Below, one piece after another: positions 8,220-16,998 of a DNA stretch of 64,000 nucleotides. Source of the stretch: Methanocorpusculum sp. Its GTDB lineage: Archaea; Halobacteriota; Methanomicrobia; Methanomicrobiales; Methanocorpusculaceae. A model generated the notes under the pieces. It was not told where the DNA came from. It did not search any database and worked only from the letters and a program-made list of their open reading frames with translations. Every line of letters begins with the position of its first letter. Position 1 is the stretch's first letter. The stretch is from assembly GCA_017387505.1 (NCBI GenBank), contig JAFOFB010000022.1:1-64000 (forward strand). Reading direction: 5' to 3'. The position numbers and the translations under genes were made by a program.

Positions 8220-8843
8220 ATGGGGTCACTTTGGACAAGAGATGCAACATACAGAAAATCCTTGAAAGAAGGATTTAGAGCACGGTCGGCATACAAGTTA
8301 ATCGATATCAACGACCGGTTCAATGTAATCAGAAAAACGGATAATGTCGTCGATTTAGGCTGTGCTCCGGGCAGCTGGCTTCAGGTTTTAAAGACTTTAA
8401 CCGAGGGTCAGCTCTGCGGTGTGGACTTAAATCCAATCGCCCCGCTTGAGGGTGTAATCAGTTTCATTGGGGATTTTACATCCCCTGAGATTCAGGAAAA
8501 AGTACGCGCGGCTATGCCTGTTGTAAATGTGGTGGTCTGTGATGCAGCACCGCACTTATCCGGTGCCAAGTCCTACGATCAGGCACGTATTATGGCCTTA
8601 AATGAGGATGCATTAATGTTTGCGGCATCGCTTCTCAAGCAGGGCGGAAACCTTGTTATGAAGTCTTTCCAGGGTGCTGACTTTAATGAGCTTCTTGAAC
8701 TGGTCAAGGAACGCTTCTATTCTGTCCGCGTTATCCGCTCGAAGGCTACCCGCCGCGGCAGTACCGAGTGTTACATTGTGGCCAAAAATTTCATCGGAGA
8801 TGCACGCGACGACAGAATTCCGGTGAAAAAAGAGAAGGCATAA
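8220..8843 (+). CDS. rlmE: 23S rRNA (uridine-2'-O-)-methyltransferase RlmE/FtsJ
   Basis: SAM-dependent 2'-O-methylase of a uridine in the ribosomal A-loop. 207 residues. The N-terminal ARSAYKLIDINDRF carries the first catalytic Lys, VVDLGCAPGSWLQVL is the SAM loop (motif I), VVVCDAAPHLSG holds the catalytic Asp, NLVMKSFQG the second Lys and the C-terminal RRGSTECYIVAKNF the Glu: a complete K-D-K-E tetrad. Start is the only reasonable ATG. It is divergent from pcn and ends with a Lys-rich tail. Confidence 0.93.
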   Translation: MGSLWTRDATYRKSLKEGFRARSAYKLIDINDRFNVIRKTDNVVDLGCAPGSWLQVLKTLTEGQLCGVDLNPIAPLEGVISFIGDFTSPEIQEKVRAAMPVVNVVVCDAAPHLSGAKSYDQARIMALNEDALMFAASLLKQGGNLVMKSFQGADFNELLELVKERFYSVRVIRSKATRRGSTECYIVAKNFIGDARDDRIPVKKEKA

Positions 8844-8891
8844 AGATTCTCTTATCTCCCATTTGACAGAGTTTCTATCAATGAATTAATA

Positions 8892-8905
8892 GGGTTTCCA
8901 AACCC
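8892..8905. promoter_or_regulatory. Dyad GGGTTT-CC-AAACCC before the nucleotidyltransferase gene
   Basis: A 14-bp perfect inverted repeat lies 11 bases upstream of the ATG at 8917 and just downstream of a TATA-like TGAATTAATA (8880-8889). That position would block transcription start if bound by protein. Confidence 0.4.
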
Positions 8906-8916
8906 ATCTATTTTTA

Positions 8917-9843
8917 ATGAAACCGATTCGCCTGCGGGATTTTGTTATGACGGAAGACGGCTGTTTATATGCTGTTTCCGGTTATGAGAATGATGAACGT
9001 GCAGAGTGTGTTCTGCGCTATGTTCCAACCGAAGACGGAGACCGTATGTCTCCGTGGGGTGTGAGATATAAGAAGTATGATTTTGCAGATGCTTTTGCAT
9101 GGGTCAAAGAGCATAAGCCGGAGTATCTCGATCTTGTTCACCGCGTTCCTCTCTCGGATATTGTTAAGGTGTTAAAGCCGGAGGAGCAGGCGCCGTTTAT
9201 CGCAGAACGCGACCCGCGTGTTGCCCGTCTTTTCTCTCACTTCGATCTTCCGGCAGGAACTTACGGATGTACGGGTTCTCTTGTCGCAGGTCTTGAGTGC
9301 GGAACGTCCGATATTGATATGGTTGTTTATGGTTCTGCATGGTTTAAGGCACGCGAGCAGCTTATGAAGGCGGTGGCTGATGGCAAGATTCCGTCTATGA
9401 GCGAGGAGATGTGGCAGAAGGTCTACAAGAAGCGTCAGCCTGATATCAGTTTTGATGATTTCGTTCTGCACGAGTCAAGAAAGTTTAACCGCGGTGAGTT
9501 CGAGGGGACATACTTTGACCTGCTCTATTCGAGAGGGTATGATAACCTTCATTCCGTTCCACCAATTACTTTAGGCGAGAAGACTGGCATTATGACTATC
9601 GAGGCGAAGGTAACCGACGCTTCCTTAGCATTCGATTCTCCGGGTATCTACAAGGTTGACCATGAGGAGATTGATATGGTTTTATCATTCACTCACACCT
9701 ACTGTGGTCAGTGTTTCACAGGCGAGACCTTAGAGGCAAAGGGTGTGGTCGAGGAGCACGGAGACCAGAAGTGGCTGATTGTTGGAACTACCCGCGAAGC
9801 ACACGGCGAATATATTGTATCCAGAACTCTTCTGGATGCCTGA
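8917..9843 (+). CDS. Predicted nucleotidyltransferase (archaeal, pol beta-like)
   Basis: 308 residues. A nucleotidyltransferase core is visible near residue 118: GCTGSLVAGLECGTSDIDMV has the GS signature and the DxD metal pair. The N-terminal 110 residues and the C-terminal 130 residues show no domain I can name; the C-terminal part holds CGQCF and a run resembling an OB or beta-rich domain. Archaeal proteins of this general design are annotated only as predicted nucleotidyltransferases, so substrate is unknown. Single gene with its own dyad-marked promoter and a U-tract right after the TGA. Confidence 0.7.
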   Translation: MKPIRLRDFVMTEDGCLYAVSGYENDERAECVLRYVPTEDGDRMSPWGVRYKKYDFADAFAWVKEHKPEYLDLVHRVPLSDIVKVLKPEEQAPFIAERDPRVARLFSHFDLPAGTYGCTGSLVAGLECGTSDIDMVVYGSAWFKAREQLMKAVADGKIPSMSEEMWQKVYKKRQPDISFDDFVLHESRKFNRGEFEGTYFDLLYSRGYDNLHSVPPITLGEKTGIMTIEAKVTDASLAFDSPGIYKVDHEEIDMVLSFTHTYCGQCFTGETLEAKGVVEEHGDQKWLIVGTTREAHGEYIVSRTLLDA

Positions 9844-9876
9844 TTTTCTTTTTTTATTAAACTTAGTTCACACACA

Positions 9877-9889
9877 ACTTTAATAAAGT
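9877..9889. promoter_or_regulatory. Palindrome ACTTTA-A-TAAAGT in the DUF2089 gene promoter
   Basis: Perfect 6-bp arms 28 bases upstream of the ATG at 9918; a near repeat TTTTATTAAAGT follows at 9906-9917 and runs into the start codon. Two related AT-rich half-site clusters around the TATA region suggest self-repression by the HTH protein encoded next. Confidence 0.4.
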
Positions 9890-9917
9890 TAAAGTACATA
9901 TTTAATTTTATTAAAGT

Positions 9918-10220
9918 ATGCCCTTAGAGGTTGTTCCCGAATGGATGGTTAATCTGGAAGATGAGGATGTGTCATTTATCAAACGCTTCCTCTTGTCATC
10001 CGGCTCTTTGAAGGAGATGGCATCCCAGTACGGGGTGACGTATCCGACAGTTCGGCTTCGGCTTGACCGTCTGATTCAGAAGATACAAATCAATGACAAC
10101 TCTGAATGCGACCCGTATGTTTCTTTGATTAAGCGGCTCGCTGTTTCGGATAAACTTGATTTCGACACTGCAAAGATTCTGATTCACGAGTATAAGAAAA
10201 CAAAGGAGGTAAAGAAATGA
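9918..10220 (+). CDS. DUF2089 family HTH regulator
   Basis: 100 residues. The helix-turn-helix is in GSLKEMASQYGVTYPTVRLR (about residues 28-47), followed by a helical segment ending in the Lys-rich KKTKEVKK. The family is annotated as small transcription regulators; the usual N-terminal zinc ribbon of longer members is absent here. Promoter palindromes immediately upstream fit autoregulation, which is inference. Leaderless or very short leader because TATA-like sequence reaches close to the ATG. Confidence 0.75.
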   Translation: MPLEVVPEWMVNLEDEDVSFIKRFLLSSGSLKEMASQYGVTYPTVRLRLDRLIQKIQINDNSECDPYVSLIKRLAVSDKLDFDTAKILIHEYKKTKEVKK

Positions 10221-10284
10221 TTCGTGGTTTTTATTTTTCAAATAGATAGGATGCCTAAAACCCTAAAATCAAAAAATAAAAAAA

Positions 10285-11949
10285 TTAAAGTCCCTTCTCA
10301 AGGACCTTGTAGTCAACCTTATTCATCTTAGTCATCGGGAACTTTTCGATGACGCGGACTTCCTTCGGCTGGTGCCAGCGGTTCATCTGCTCGGATGCGT
10401 ATGCCTTAATCTCAGCGATTGCCGCCTCCTCATTTGCGTTCTTATCTGCTAAAGTGACGTAGAGCTTCACACGGGTGTCTCCGTTCTTCCACGGCATTCC
10501 AACAGCACAGACCTCAGCGATTGCCGGACACTTCTCCATCGTGTTCTCGATGATTGTCGGATAAACGTTATATCCGTTTACTTTGAGCATTCTCTTGTAT
10601 CTGGACTTGAAGATAACATCCTGCTCTTCATCGAGGGTTACGACATCTCCGGTGTGAAGCCACACAAGCCCGTCATCGTGGAGACGCATAACATCAGCAG
10701 TTGCCTCAGGATTGTTGAAGTATCCATCCATAAGCATCGGGCCTCTGATACAAAGCTCTCCCTCGTTTTCGGCAGGAGTTGTTGTTCCAGGTTCAACTAA
10801 GCAGATGGTGTTCTTTCTAAGCGGACGTCCGACACAGCCTTCCGGGAACTCCTTGTATCCAAGTTTGGTTAAAAGACATGCACCGCATGCTTCTGTTAAA
10901 CCGTATCCCGGAAGGAACTGGGTGTTCATAATCTCATTGTAACGGGCAACAAGTTCAGGAGACACTTTGTCTCCTCCGGAAACCATGTGCTTAATGAAAG
11001 AGAGGTCATTGTCCTTTAAGAGCGGATACATGCGCTCGAACATGGCTGGAACACCTGCGATAATCTCGATTTTCTCCTTGAGGATGGTGTTGGCGCACTT
11101 CTTTGTGTCGAAGTTCGGCATCAGAACAGCACGCATACCGCCGGAAAGCGGGGCGTGGATTACAATCGAGAGACCGAATGCGTGGAAGACTGGAAGGACT
11201 GAGAGGAAAGCGATTCCGATGTGCGGGGCGTTGTCGAGCTTCTCTAAAATCATCTCGGAGGTTGAAGCGTTGATTGCCGCATTCGAGAGGATAACTCCCT
11301 TGGAGTCTCCGGTGGTTCCGCCGGTGTACATAATTGCCGCAGTGTCTTCGGCTTTCATGGTGTCTTTTGGAAGCTTTCCGCCTTCTTTCAAAAATGCCTT
11401 TCCTGCGTCGAAGATGTCAGTCCAGCGAATGGATTCTTTGGACTTCTCGATATTGCGGTTTAAGAATTTGTAACCGTATTTGAGAACGAATCCCTTTGGA
11501 GATTTCGGGAAGTAGGTTGTTGTATCACAGTTGATAATCTTTGCTCCAAGTCCTTCGCAGAGCTTTTCGTTCTGGTCGAATGCGAGAATGAAGCGGCTGT
11601 CTGTGAGTTTTACACAGTATTCAAGCTCCTGACGGGTGGAGAGCGGGTGTACCAAGTTACAGACTGCACTAAGTCTGTTTACTGCATATACGGAAATTAC
11701 GCACTGCGGGATGTTTGGGAGGAAGATTGTTACATAATCTCCTTTCTTTACGCCCTCTTTTGCAAGTCCTGCGGCGAATGCATGGATTGAATCCATGAGT
11801 TCCTGATAGGAGATTCTGGTGTCAAAGTACCAGAGTGCTTCTGCTTTTGGACTTCCGTGATTGTATCCATAGCAGAACATGCTGTAAAGTGAACGCAGTG
11901 TCTCTTCTGAGTATTCGAATTTAGTGATAGAATCATCCCGGTAAACCAT
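10285..11949 (-). CDS. AMP-dependent acyl-CoA synthetase (ligase)
   Basis: Adenylate-forming enzyme that couples ATP cleavage to CoA thioester formation. 554 residues. Signature motifs are complete: P-loop AIMYTGGTTGDSKGVILS, GYGLTEACGACLL, WLHTGDVV, hinge and A8 region SRYKRMLKVNGYNVYPTIIE, and the catalytic Lys in TKMNKVDYK near the C-terminus. Closest in style to medium- or long-chain fatty-acid ligases; acetate is less likely because the acetyl-CoA synthetase length and N-terminus are missing. Start at 11949 drops 14 leader codons. Stands alone. Substrate in a methanogen is unclear. Confidence 0.9.
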   Translation of the reverse strand: MVYRDDSITKFEYSEETLRSLYSMFCYGYNHGSPKAEALWYFDTRISYQELMDSIHAFAAGLAKEGVKKGDYVTIFLPNIPQCVISVYAVNRLSAVCNLVHPLSTRQELEYCVKLTDSRFILAFDQNEKLCEGLGAKIINCDTTTYFPKSPKGFVLKYGYKFLNRNIEKSKESIRWTDIFDAGKAFLKEGGKLPKDTMKAEDTAAIMYTGGTTGDSKGVILSNAAINASTSEMILEKLDNAPHIGIAFLSVLPVFHAFGLSIVIHAPLSGGMRAVLMPNFDTKKCANTILKEKIEIIAGVPAMFERMYPLLKDNDLSFIKHMVSGGDKVSPELVARYNEIMNTQFLPGYGLTEACGACLLTKLGYKEFPEGCVGRPLRKNTICLVEPGTTTPAENEGELCIRGPMLMDGYFNNPEATADVMRLHDDGLVWLHTGDVVTLDEEQDVIFKSRYKRMLKVNGYNVYPTIIENTMEKCPAIAEVCAVGMPWKNGDTRVKLYVTLADKNANEEAAIAEIKAYASEQMNRWHQPKEVRVIEKFPMTKMNKVDYKVLEKGL

Positions 11950-12014
11950 ACGAAATCTCCAATTGTGTATAATAATTTCTCTTATGTACAAATAGAGGTT
12001 GTGCTGATGGTGTG

Positions 12015-12022
12015 AAAAAAAA
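12015..12022 (-). terminator. U-tract terminator after nfo
   Basis: Eight A on the plus strand, U8 in the nfo transcript, two bases beyond its stop codon. Confidence 0.55.
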
Positions 12023-12024
12023 GA

Positions 12025-12870
12025 TTATTTGGAAAGTCTTCTTGCGACTTCCATGTTTTCTTTATCGGAACGCACTTCATTTACAGGCGTTTCCATGATG
12101 AATGCGCAGTGAGATAGTGCAGGAAGGGTTAGGACATCGCGGATTGCGGCCTCTCCAAGTGTTCCAAGCCCTAAGTGTTCGTGGCGGTCAAGGTGAGAGC
12201 CGATTCCTCCTTTCATGTCGTTTAGATGGATTACTTTGAGGCGGTCAAGGCTTCCTGCTTCGTCTGCGAACCATCCAAAGACAGTTTCAGCTCCAAATCC
12301 CGGGATGTCATAGCCTGCGGCTGCCGCGTGGCATGTATCGAAACAGAACCCGACGCGTGCTTCGCGGGACAGCCCGTCAGCGATAACTCCGACGTCTGCA
12401 AAAGTTCCGCCTACGGTGTTTTTCTCGTTTGCGGTGTTTTCCAGAAGAATCATGGCATTGCCTTCGGAGTTGTCCAGGGCTTTTCCGATGGCTTCGATTA
12501 CCTTCTCCTGTCCTTTTTTGTGCCCGTCTTCTTTTCCGTGATGGCCTAAGTGGGTTACAAGGTACGGGATTCCAAGCTGATGACAGCGGTTGAGCTCCTC
12601 GGTTAATGTTGCAACCGATTTTTCGTAGATGTCGGGCTTTTCTGCTGCGGGGTTTGGAAGGTAGGGCATGTGGTCTACCACAGGTCCGATGCCTGATGCT
12701 TCAAGTGTTCTTTTGAATGAAATTGCCGCCCCGTCCGAGATTGGTTTTGCCGCCCAGACACGCGGGCTTCTTGTAAACATCTGAAACGTATCGCAGGACA
12801 GAGCCTTTGCTCTCTCGACTGCAAGGTCAAAAGAGCCGGCAATGGATACATGAAATCCTAATTTAACCAT
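12025..12870 (-). CDS. nfo: Endonuclease IV (AP endonuclease Nfo)
   Basis: Zinc-dependent TIM-barrel nuclease that cuts 5' of abasic sites in base-excision repair. 281 residues. Metal-ligand segments are all present in order: THLGHHG, ILLENTANE, GFCFDTCHAAAAGYD, VIHLNDMKG, GSHLDRHEHLGLG and FIMETPVNE. The ATG at 12870 lies one base after the stop of the upstream gene and begins MVKLGFHVSIAG, the family N-terminus; a start 15 codons upstream would overlap the neighbour. Third gene of a unit with two uncharacterised proteins. Confidence 0.95.
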   Translation of the reverse strand: MVKLGFHVSIAGSFDLAVERAKALSCDTFQMFTRSPRVWAAKPISDGAAISFKRTLEASGIGPVVDHMPYLPNPAAEKPDIYEKSVATLTEELNRCHQLGIPYLVTHLGHHGKEDGHKKGQEKVIEAIGKALDNSEGNAMILLENTANEKNTVGGTFADVGVIADGLSREARVGFCFDTCHAAAAGYDIPGFGAETVFGWFADEAGSLDRLKVIHLNDMKGGIGSHLDRHEHLGLGTLGEAAIRDVLTLPALSHCAFIMETPVNEVRSDKENMEVARRLSK

Positions 12871-12871
12871 A

Positions 12872-13681
12872 TCATTCTCCGTATTTTCTCTTACGCCACT
12901 CAAAAAGCATTGCATCTAAGTTCTCGCAGATTTCACGAGGCGGCGCTGCCCAGTGTACGACAACTCCGAAACATCCGTTATGAACCTGGATTCCTGCTTC
13001 ATCCATTCTGCAGCACCGTGCGATAAACGGCTCTTTATCTATGCGGGTTACAGGACATGTCTCGCGGAATGTAAGTTCTGCATCTGATGTCTCTTCGCAA
13101 ATCTGTCTTCCCGTCTTACAGCAGGCAACAATGTCGCCTTCTCTGACATTTGCACGGTCAAGTGTTCTTTGAAAACCGCCTGCCCTGCATGGATAGACGT
13201 CTGCTTCGTACTCTGAGATGTCTTCGATGTGGTGTTCGAATATAATGCTGTCCGGCTCAAAGTATCCGATTGATTCAAGAGACTTAAGTGTCTCTGAAAG
13301 GGATGCCTTAGGCGGTGTGTTGTCGAATACATGAACTGTTTCGAACTCGTCAAAAGATGGGTCGATTACAAATGTCATGTGGTCTGTCGTGCTTCCAAAA
13401 ATTGTTGCACGCTTTCCAGTCGTCATGGCTTTTCGAATCAGGTATGCTCTGTCATGAGGGTTTACCTGTTCTTCCCAGACAGCAATATCTTTTGGTCCTG
13501 CCAGAAGTTTTACTGACTTTACCGGGCGAAGCAGTCCGTCTCCGTCACCAGGTGTTACCTCCAGGATTTCCAGACCATTTTCTGTGCTTTTGATTAAGTA
13601 CTGGGTTAGGAAGTATACCTTTTCGCCATGGGGCATTGTGGAAGCATTTCCAACGAACTTACAGCTTACGGGAAATATCAT
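12872..13681 (-). CDS. Conserved archaeal protein of unknown function
   Basis: 269 residues, no domain I can name. It is rich in short beta strands and has eight Cys, six of them clustered in the C-terminal half (YPCRAG, VACCKTGRQIC, RETCPV, ARCCRM). Pairs CC and CxxxxxxC could bind metal. No signal peptide or membrane helix. The start overlaps the preceding small gene by ATGA and nfo follows after one base, so the three are translated together. Link to DNA repair is only by context. Confidence 0.7.
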   Translation of the reverse strand: MIFPVSCKFVGNASTMPHGEKVYFLTQYLIKSTENGLEILEVTPGDGDGLLRPVKSVKLLAGPKDIAVWEEQVNPHDRAYLIRKAMTTGKRATIFGSTTDHMTFVIDPSFDEFETVHVFDNTPPKASLSETLKSLESIGYFEPDSIIFEHHIEDISEYEADVYPCRAGGFQRTLDRANVREGDIVACCKTGRQICEETSDAELTFRETCPVTRIDKEPFIARCCRMDEAGIQVHNGCFGVVVHWAAPPREICENLDAMLFEWRKRKYGE

Positions 13682-13911
13682 TCCGGAATCTCAATCTTAC
13701 CTAAGACTTCGATGAATTTGTATTTGAGCATGACAGTGCCTCCGCCGATGTGGCGAAGAGTGATGTCGGATGTTTCTGTAATTGGAATCTGCAGTTTGTT
13801 TCCTTCGTAAACGAATACAACTGCGTTGTCTTTTACATATGCGGAAGCGTCAGCGCCGGTGAGTGCGGCTGAGCCCACTTCGATAATCTGTTCCTTTAAG
13901 GATTCCCACAT
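13678..13911 (-). CDS. Small conserved protein
   Basis: 77 residues, acidic, predicted as alternating strands with one N-terminal helix (MWESLKEQIIEVGSAALTG). No motif recognised. First gene of the unit that ends with nfo; its TGA overlaps the next ATG. The tight coupling is the main reason to believe it is expressed. Confidence 0.65.
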   Translation of the reverse strand: MWESLKEQIIEVGSAALTGADASAYVKDNAVVFVYEGNKLQIPITETSDITLRHIGGGTVMLKYKFIEVLGKIEIPE

Positions 13912-13957
13912 ATGGTATTTGTTTGACTTTCAAAAGTATAGGTCTGACGGTTGATGT

Positions 13958-13966
13958 AAAAAAAAA
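13958..13966 (-). terminator. U-tract terminator after the marker protein 11 gene
   Basis: Nine A on the plus strand, U9 in the minus-strand RNA, three bases after the stop codon at 13970. Confidence 0.55.
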
Positions 13967-13969
13967 GAG

Positions 13970-14926
13970 TTATGGCTGTTCGCCGAAGAGACCTGCTGCT
14001 TCGACACCGTCATTTGCCCAGAGGAGAGCTCCAAGAGAGCCTATTCTGCCCTTCGAGTTTGCAGAGTCGATGTATGTGACACCGATTCTTTCTGCTTCTT
14101 CGTTTGCATACTCAACGGTTAAGAGTTCGGTTTTTATCTGTTTCTTGTATGGGGAATCAGGCATCACAAGTCCTTCGATGTAGCAGATTCCGGTTTCAGG
14201 GCTTACGGAATGGCTTTCGACAAAGGTCTTTACAAACTCGATGAGTTCTGCTTTCTTTTCAGGCAGAACTGCGAAGCTGATGGCAGATCCTGTGCAGTTT
14301 GTTGTTTTGTTTGGTGCTTTCGGGTTGAGCTGTACAAGACGCATTCCAAGGAAAATTGCTCCGTCGATTTTGCAGGCTTCTCCGCACTGAAGAGCGAGAA
14401 CCCAGGTTGCTCCCTCTTCTTTTACATCGGTGTCGTCAATGCCGAATGTGATTTTTTCATATTTTTGGAGGATGACGGTGCTTCTGCAGATGCGTGCTCC
14501 TCCAACGTTTAGGTCATCTTCGGATTTGTATTCGGTTCTGATAACACCCGGTGCCTGTGCAAGGCATGCAGAAACTCCAACTCCGGCGCCTGCGGCTCCT
14601 GCCCATGAGGTGTGGACTTCGTCTCCTTTTACAATGACTGCTTCGAGAGCCTGACCTCCAAGTTCGGTTGCCGCAGGTCCGAAACGAATCGGGTAACATC
14701 CAAGTTTTGCGGTCATTGTCATTTTGCACCCTTCAGTTTTTGCTAAAAGAAGAGCGCCTCCTGCACGGCGTCTGTTCATGTGGTCCCACTCAATCGGACC
14801 CCTTGCGTGGCACTCTTCGTGAATCTCTGCAATCCCGTTTTTCTCGTCCGTCATTACTAATAGGCGGCGGCAGAACATCGGGCCGAATCTGGCTTTAACT
14901 TCTTCAGGTGTGAGTGTGACAGTCAT
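13970..14926 (-). CDS. Methanogenesis marker protein 11
   Basis: 318 residues. The central motif FGIDDTDVKEEGATW (around residue 176) is shared with the TiaS-like DUF1743 group, and the overall layout with N-terminal RRLLVMTDEKNG and middle GAAGAGVGVSACLAQ matches the family found almost only in methanogens and called methanogenesis marker 11. Its biochemical role is unknown; a nucleotide-dependent enzyme is likely from the DDTD motif. The gene stands alone, divergent from rubredoxin, so a shared promoter region of 115 bases lies between. Good evidence that the organism is a methanogen. Confidence 0.8.
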   Translation of the reverse strand: MTVTLTPEEVKARFGPMFCRRLLVMTDEKNGIAEIHEECHARGPIEWDHMNRRRAGGALLLAKTEGCKMTMTAKLGCYPIRFGPAATELGGQALEAVIVKGDEVHTSWAGAAGAGVGVSACLAQAPGVIRTEYKSEDDLNVGGARICRSTVILQKYEKITFGIDDTDVKEEGATWVLALQCGEACKIDGAIFLGMRLVQLNPKAPNKTTNCTGSAISFAVLPEKKAELIEFVKTFVESHSVSPETGICYIEGLVMPDSPYKKQIKTELLTVEYANEEAERIGVTYIDSANSKGRIGSLGALLWANDGVEAAGLFGEQP

Positions 14927-15041
14927 TGATTTTTCTCAACCGAAAATTTCGTTGACAAATTATTCGTTCTCAAAACTATAAGAGGTATTCGGTAGTGTCT
15001 CAAAAGTTATATTCAAATAGTTCTCAGTATAATTACTAAGC

Positions 15042-15248
15042 ATGGCAAAATGGTATTGTATTTACTGTGGATGGGTTTATGATGAAGAAAAAGGAGATCC
15101 AAAGCACGGAATCGAACCGGGAACTAAATATGAAGATATTCCGGACAAGTGGCTCTGTCCGCTCTGTTTAATCCCGAAGAGCAAACCGGGACTTTTCAAG
15201 AAGATTGAAGGTGAATCTCGCGACGAGACTAAGGAATTCTCCCTCTAA
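15042..15248 (+). CDS. Rubredoxin
   Basis: 68-residue cytoplasmic electron carrier with one Fe(Cys)4 site: CIYCGWVYD and CPLC supply the ligands, with the conserved [20 protein letters not shown] core. Normal rubredoxins end near residue 53; this one has a 15-residue charged tail ([13 protein letters not shown]). The usual Gly after the second CPxC is Leu here. Redox partners in anaerobes include superoxide reductase and flavoproteins, none of which are nearby. U6 follows the stop. Confidence 0.92.
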   Translation: MAKWYCIYCGWVYDEEKGDPKHGIEPGTKYEDIPDKWLCPLCLIPKSKPGLFKKIEGESRDETKEFSL

Positions 15249-15276
15249 ATCTATTTTTTATGTCCTAAAAAGGAAC

Positions 15277-15290
15277 TTATATTAATATAA
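15277..15290. promoter_or_regulatory. Palindromic TATA region TTATATTAATATAA
   Basis: A 14-bp perfect palindrome 18 bases before the ATG at 15309. It contains the only TATA-like sequence for that gene, which would make the transcript almost leaderless and allow the HTH product to bind its own promoter. Confidence 0.45.
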
Positions 15291-15308
15291 ACAGCGTTAT
15301 TATTAACT

Positions 15309-15635
15309 ATGGTAAAAGTTCCATGTCAGGATATCGTTATGAACATTATCCCGGCAATTCAGGCATCTCTTGCATCAGAGCTGGTTAATCTCGGCGTAAG
15401 TCAGGTTCAGGCCGCGAAATATCTATCGGTTGCTCCATCTGCAATTTCTCAGTATTTGTCTGGAAAACGCGGTTACAGGATTTTTTTCGATGATGATATT
15501 AACGAAATCATCCGCGATATCGCAAAAGAGATTCAGGCAGGAAAGCTTGATGAAGATGCTCTTGAGCATAAGTTCTGTGAGCTTTGCGGAGTTCTCAGAG
15601 GCGGGAATAGCTGCTGTCTTTCCTGCAAAGAATAA
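15309..15635 (+). CDS. HTH transcription regulator with Cys-rich C-terminus
   Basis: 108 residues. An XRE/lambda-like helix-turn-helix is clear in GVSQVQAAKYLSVAPSAISQ (about residues 29-48) followed by YLSGKRG. The C-terminus CELCGVLRGGNSCCLSC has five Cys in a zinc-finger-like pattern, so metal or redox sensing is possible. Archaeal predicted regulators of the COG2522 type have this layout. Start at 15309 fits the leaderless promoter; a second ATG at residue 11 is possible. Placed between rubredoxin and carbonic anhydrase but not overlapping either. Confidence 0.8.
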   Translation: MVKVPCQDIVMNIIPAIQASLASELVNLGVSQVQAAKYLSVAPSAISQYLSGKRGYRIFFDDDINEIIRDIAKEIQAGKLDEDALEHKFCELCGVLRGGNSCCLSCKE

Positions 15636-15719
15636 CTATCTTTTTTCTATTCTTATTTACAAGACAAAAGACTGATAAGTCTTCACAGCGTAATAGAATT
15701 GTTTACGAGGTATAGTTTA

Positions 15720-16304
15720 ATGATCGACAGTTTCATTGAAGGAAACAAAATCTTTCTGGAGAAGGATTTTGAGCGCAAAAAAGAGCGCTATATGCAGCTT
15801 ACGACTTCACAGCACCCGACCGTTCTCTGGATTGGATGTTCTGATTCACGTGTGAATCCGGAGCGTATTACTCACTGTCGTGCAGGGGAGTTGTTCACTC
15901 ACAGAAATATTGGAAATATTGTTCCAACTCATGACTGGAACTTCGCAACAGTTCTCGAGTATGCAGTTAATCACTTAAAGGTTCAAGACATTGTTGTCTG
16001 CGGTCACTCTGACTGCGGTGCACTCAATGCACTCGATGTTGATATGAGCAAGGATTCATACATTCCGCTCTGGATTAACAATGCCTGCGAAGCACAGATT
16101 CGCGTTGACGAGCGCTTAGGTGAAGCAAAAACTCCGGAAGATAAGGCATTACGCAAGCGTGAGATTGAGTTTGAGAATATTCGTCTCCAGCTTGAGCACT
16201 TAAGACTTTACCCGCTTGTTGCAAACGCAGAAAATGCAGGCCGGGTTAAGCTCCATGGACTGTTCTATAATTTAGAGACCGGCGAACTCTCTAAAATCGC
16301 TTAA
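15720..16304 (+). CDS. Beta-class carbonic anhydrase
   Basis: Zinc enzyme interconverting CO2 and bicarbonate, useful to a CO2-reducing methanogen. 194 residues. Zinc ligands and the Asp/Arg dyad are in WIGCSDSRVNP (Cys40, Asp42, Arg44) and VVCGHSDCGAL (His96, Cys99). The ATG at 15720 begins directly before the conserved helix; seven upstream codons have no family match. Single gene ending in a strong hairpin-plus-T terminator. Confidence 0.93.
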   Translation: MIDSFIEGNKIFLEKDFERKKERYMQLTTSQHPTVLWIGCSDSRVNPERITHCRAGELFTHRNIGNIVPTHDWNFATVLEYAVNHLKVQDIVVCGHSDCGALNALDVDMSKDSYIPLWINNACEAQIRVDERLGEAKTPEDKALRKREIEFENIRLQLEHLRLYPLVANAENAGRVKLHGLFYNLETGELSKIA

Positions 16305-16309
16305 TGCAG

Positions 16310-16355
16310 GAATACCCGCAGCGCCTCACGGCGGGGTATTCAGGATTTTTTTTTT
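16310..16355 (+). terminator. Hairpin terminator after carbonic anhydrase gene
   Basis: GAATACCCGC (16310-16319) pairs with GCGGGGTATTC (16331-16341), followed by T10 (16346-16355). The T-run touches the stop codon of the convergent HAD gene. Confidence 0.75.
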
Positions 16356-16998
16356 ACTCAAGGAATCTTAGAACGTCTTCCTGAGTTTCAGCACACATTA
16401 CTTTGTCTTTTGCATCGACTGAGCCGAACCAGATGTGAATTGCTGAAAGTCCTGCATTTCGTGCGGGTTCTACATCACGGTCGTGTCTGTCTCCAATCAT
16501 GACTGCTTTGTCTGCTGTAACGCCTAATGCTTCGAGTGTCTTTTGAAACACAAGCGGGTTTGGTTTTTTCACGCCGAAGGTTTCGGGATTTACAACGATG
16601 TCAAAAACTCCTTCGAGTTCAAGTTCACGCAGACGGATTTTTGTTGACCCGGCATCCGCATTGGATATCAGCCCGACTAAAACTCCTGCTTCTTTCAGTT
16701 CGGATGTGAGTTTGCAAAGAATCTCATACGGCTTTATGCAGAATTTTTCAAGTACTTCATAGAGATAAAGCATCTCGTCTAATCCGTCAAGATTGTTTTC
16801 TGTGATATATTCTGTTAAGGAATCCGGGATTCTTGTTGGCGTGTCCGGGTTTAGAATAGAGAATACAAGGTTTCCAAACACTCCTTTGCAGGCAGATACA
16901 GCTTCTGCCGCGACAAATCTTGCGGCGTATAGGTTGTGAAGCGTGTTGTCCATGTCGAATAGAACAGCATCGTATCTGCATGTGAAGGGTTTCATCAT
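16354..16998 (-). CDS. HAD-family hydrolase (phosphatase)
   Basis: 214 residues. Haloacid dehalogenase motif I is VLFDMDNTLHN (nucleophile Asp), motif II GLISNAD, Lys in VKKPNPLVFQ and motif IV VMIGDRHDRDVEPARNAG. A C1 cap of about 80 helical residues lies after motif I, as in phosphoglycolate phosphatase-like or pyrimidine nucleotidase-like enzymes. Substrate is not determined. Two adjacent ATGs (16998, 16995) are equivalent. Convergent with carbonic anhydrase. Confidence 0.85.
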   Translation of the reverse strand: MMKPFTCRYDAVLFDMDNTLHNLYAARFVAAEAVSACKGVFGNLVFSILNPDTPTRIPDSLTEYITENNLDGLDEMLYLYEVLEKFCIKPYEILCKLTSELKEAGVLVGLISNADAGSTKIRLRELELEGVFDIVVNPETFGVKKPNPLVFQKTLEALGVTADKAVMIGDRHDRDVEPARNAGLSAIHIWFGSVDAKDKVMCAETQEDVLRFLE

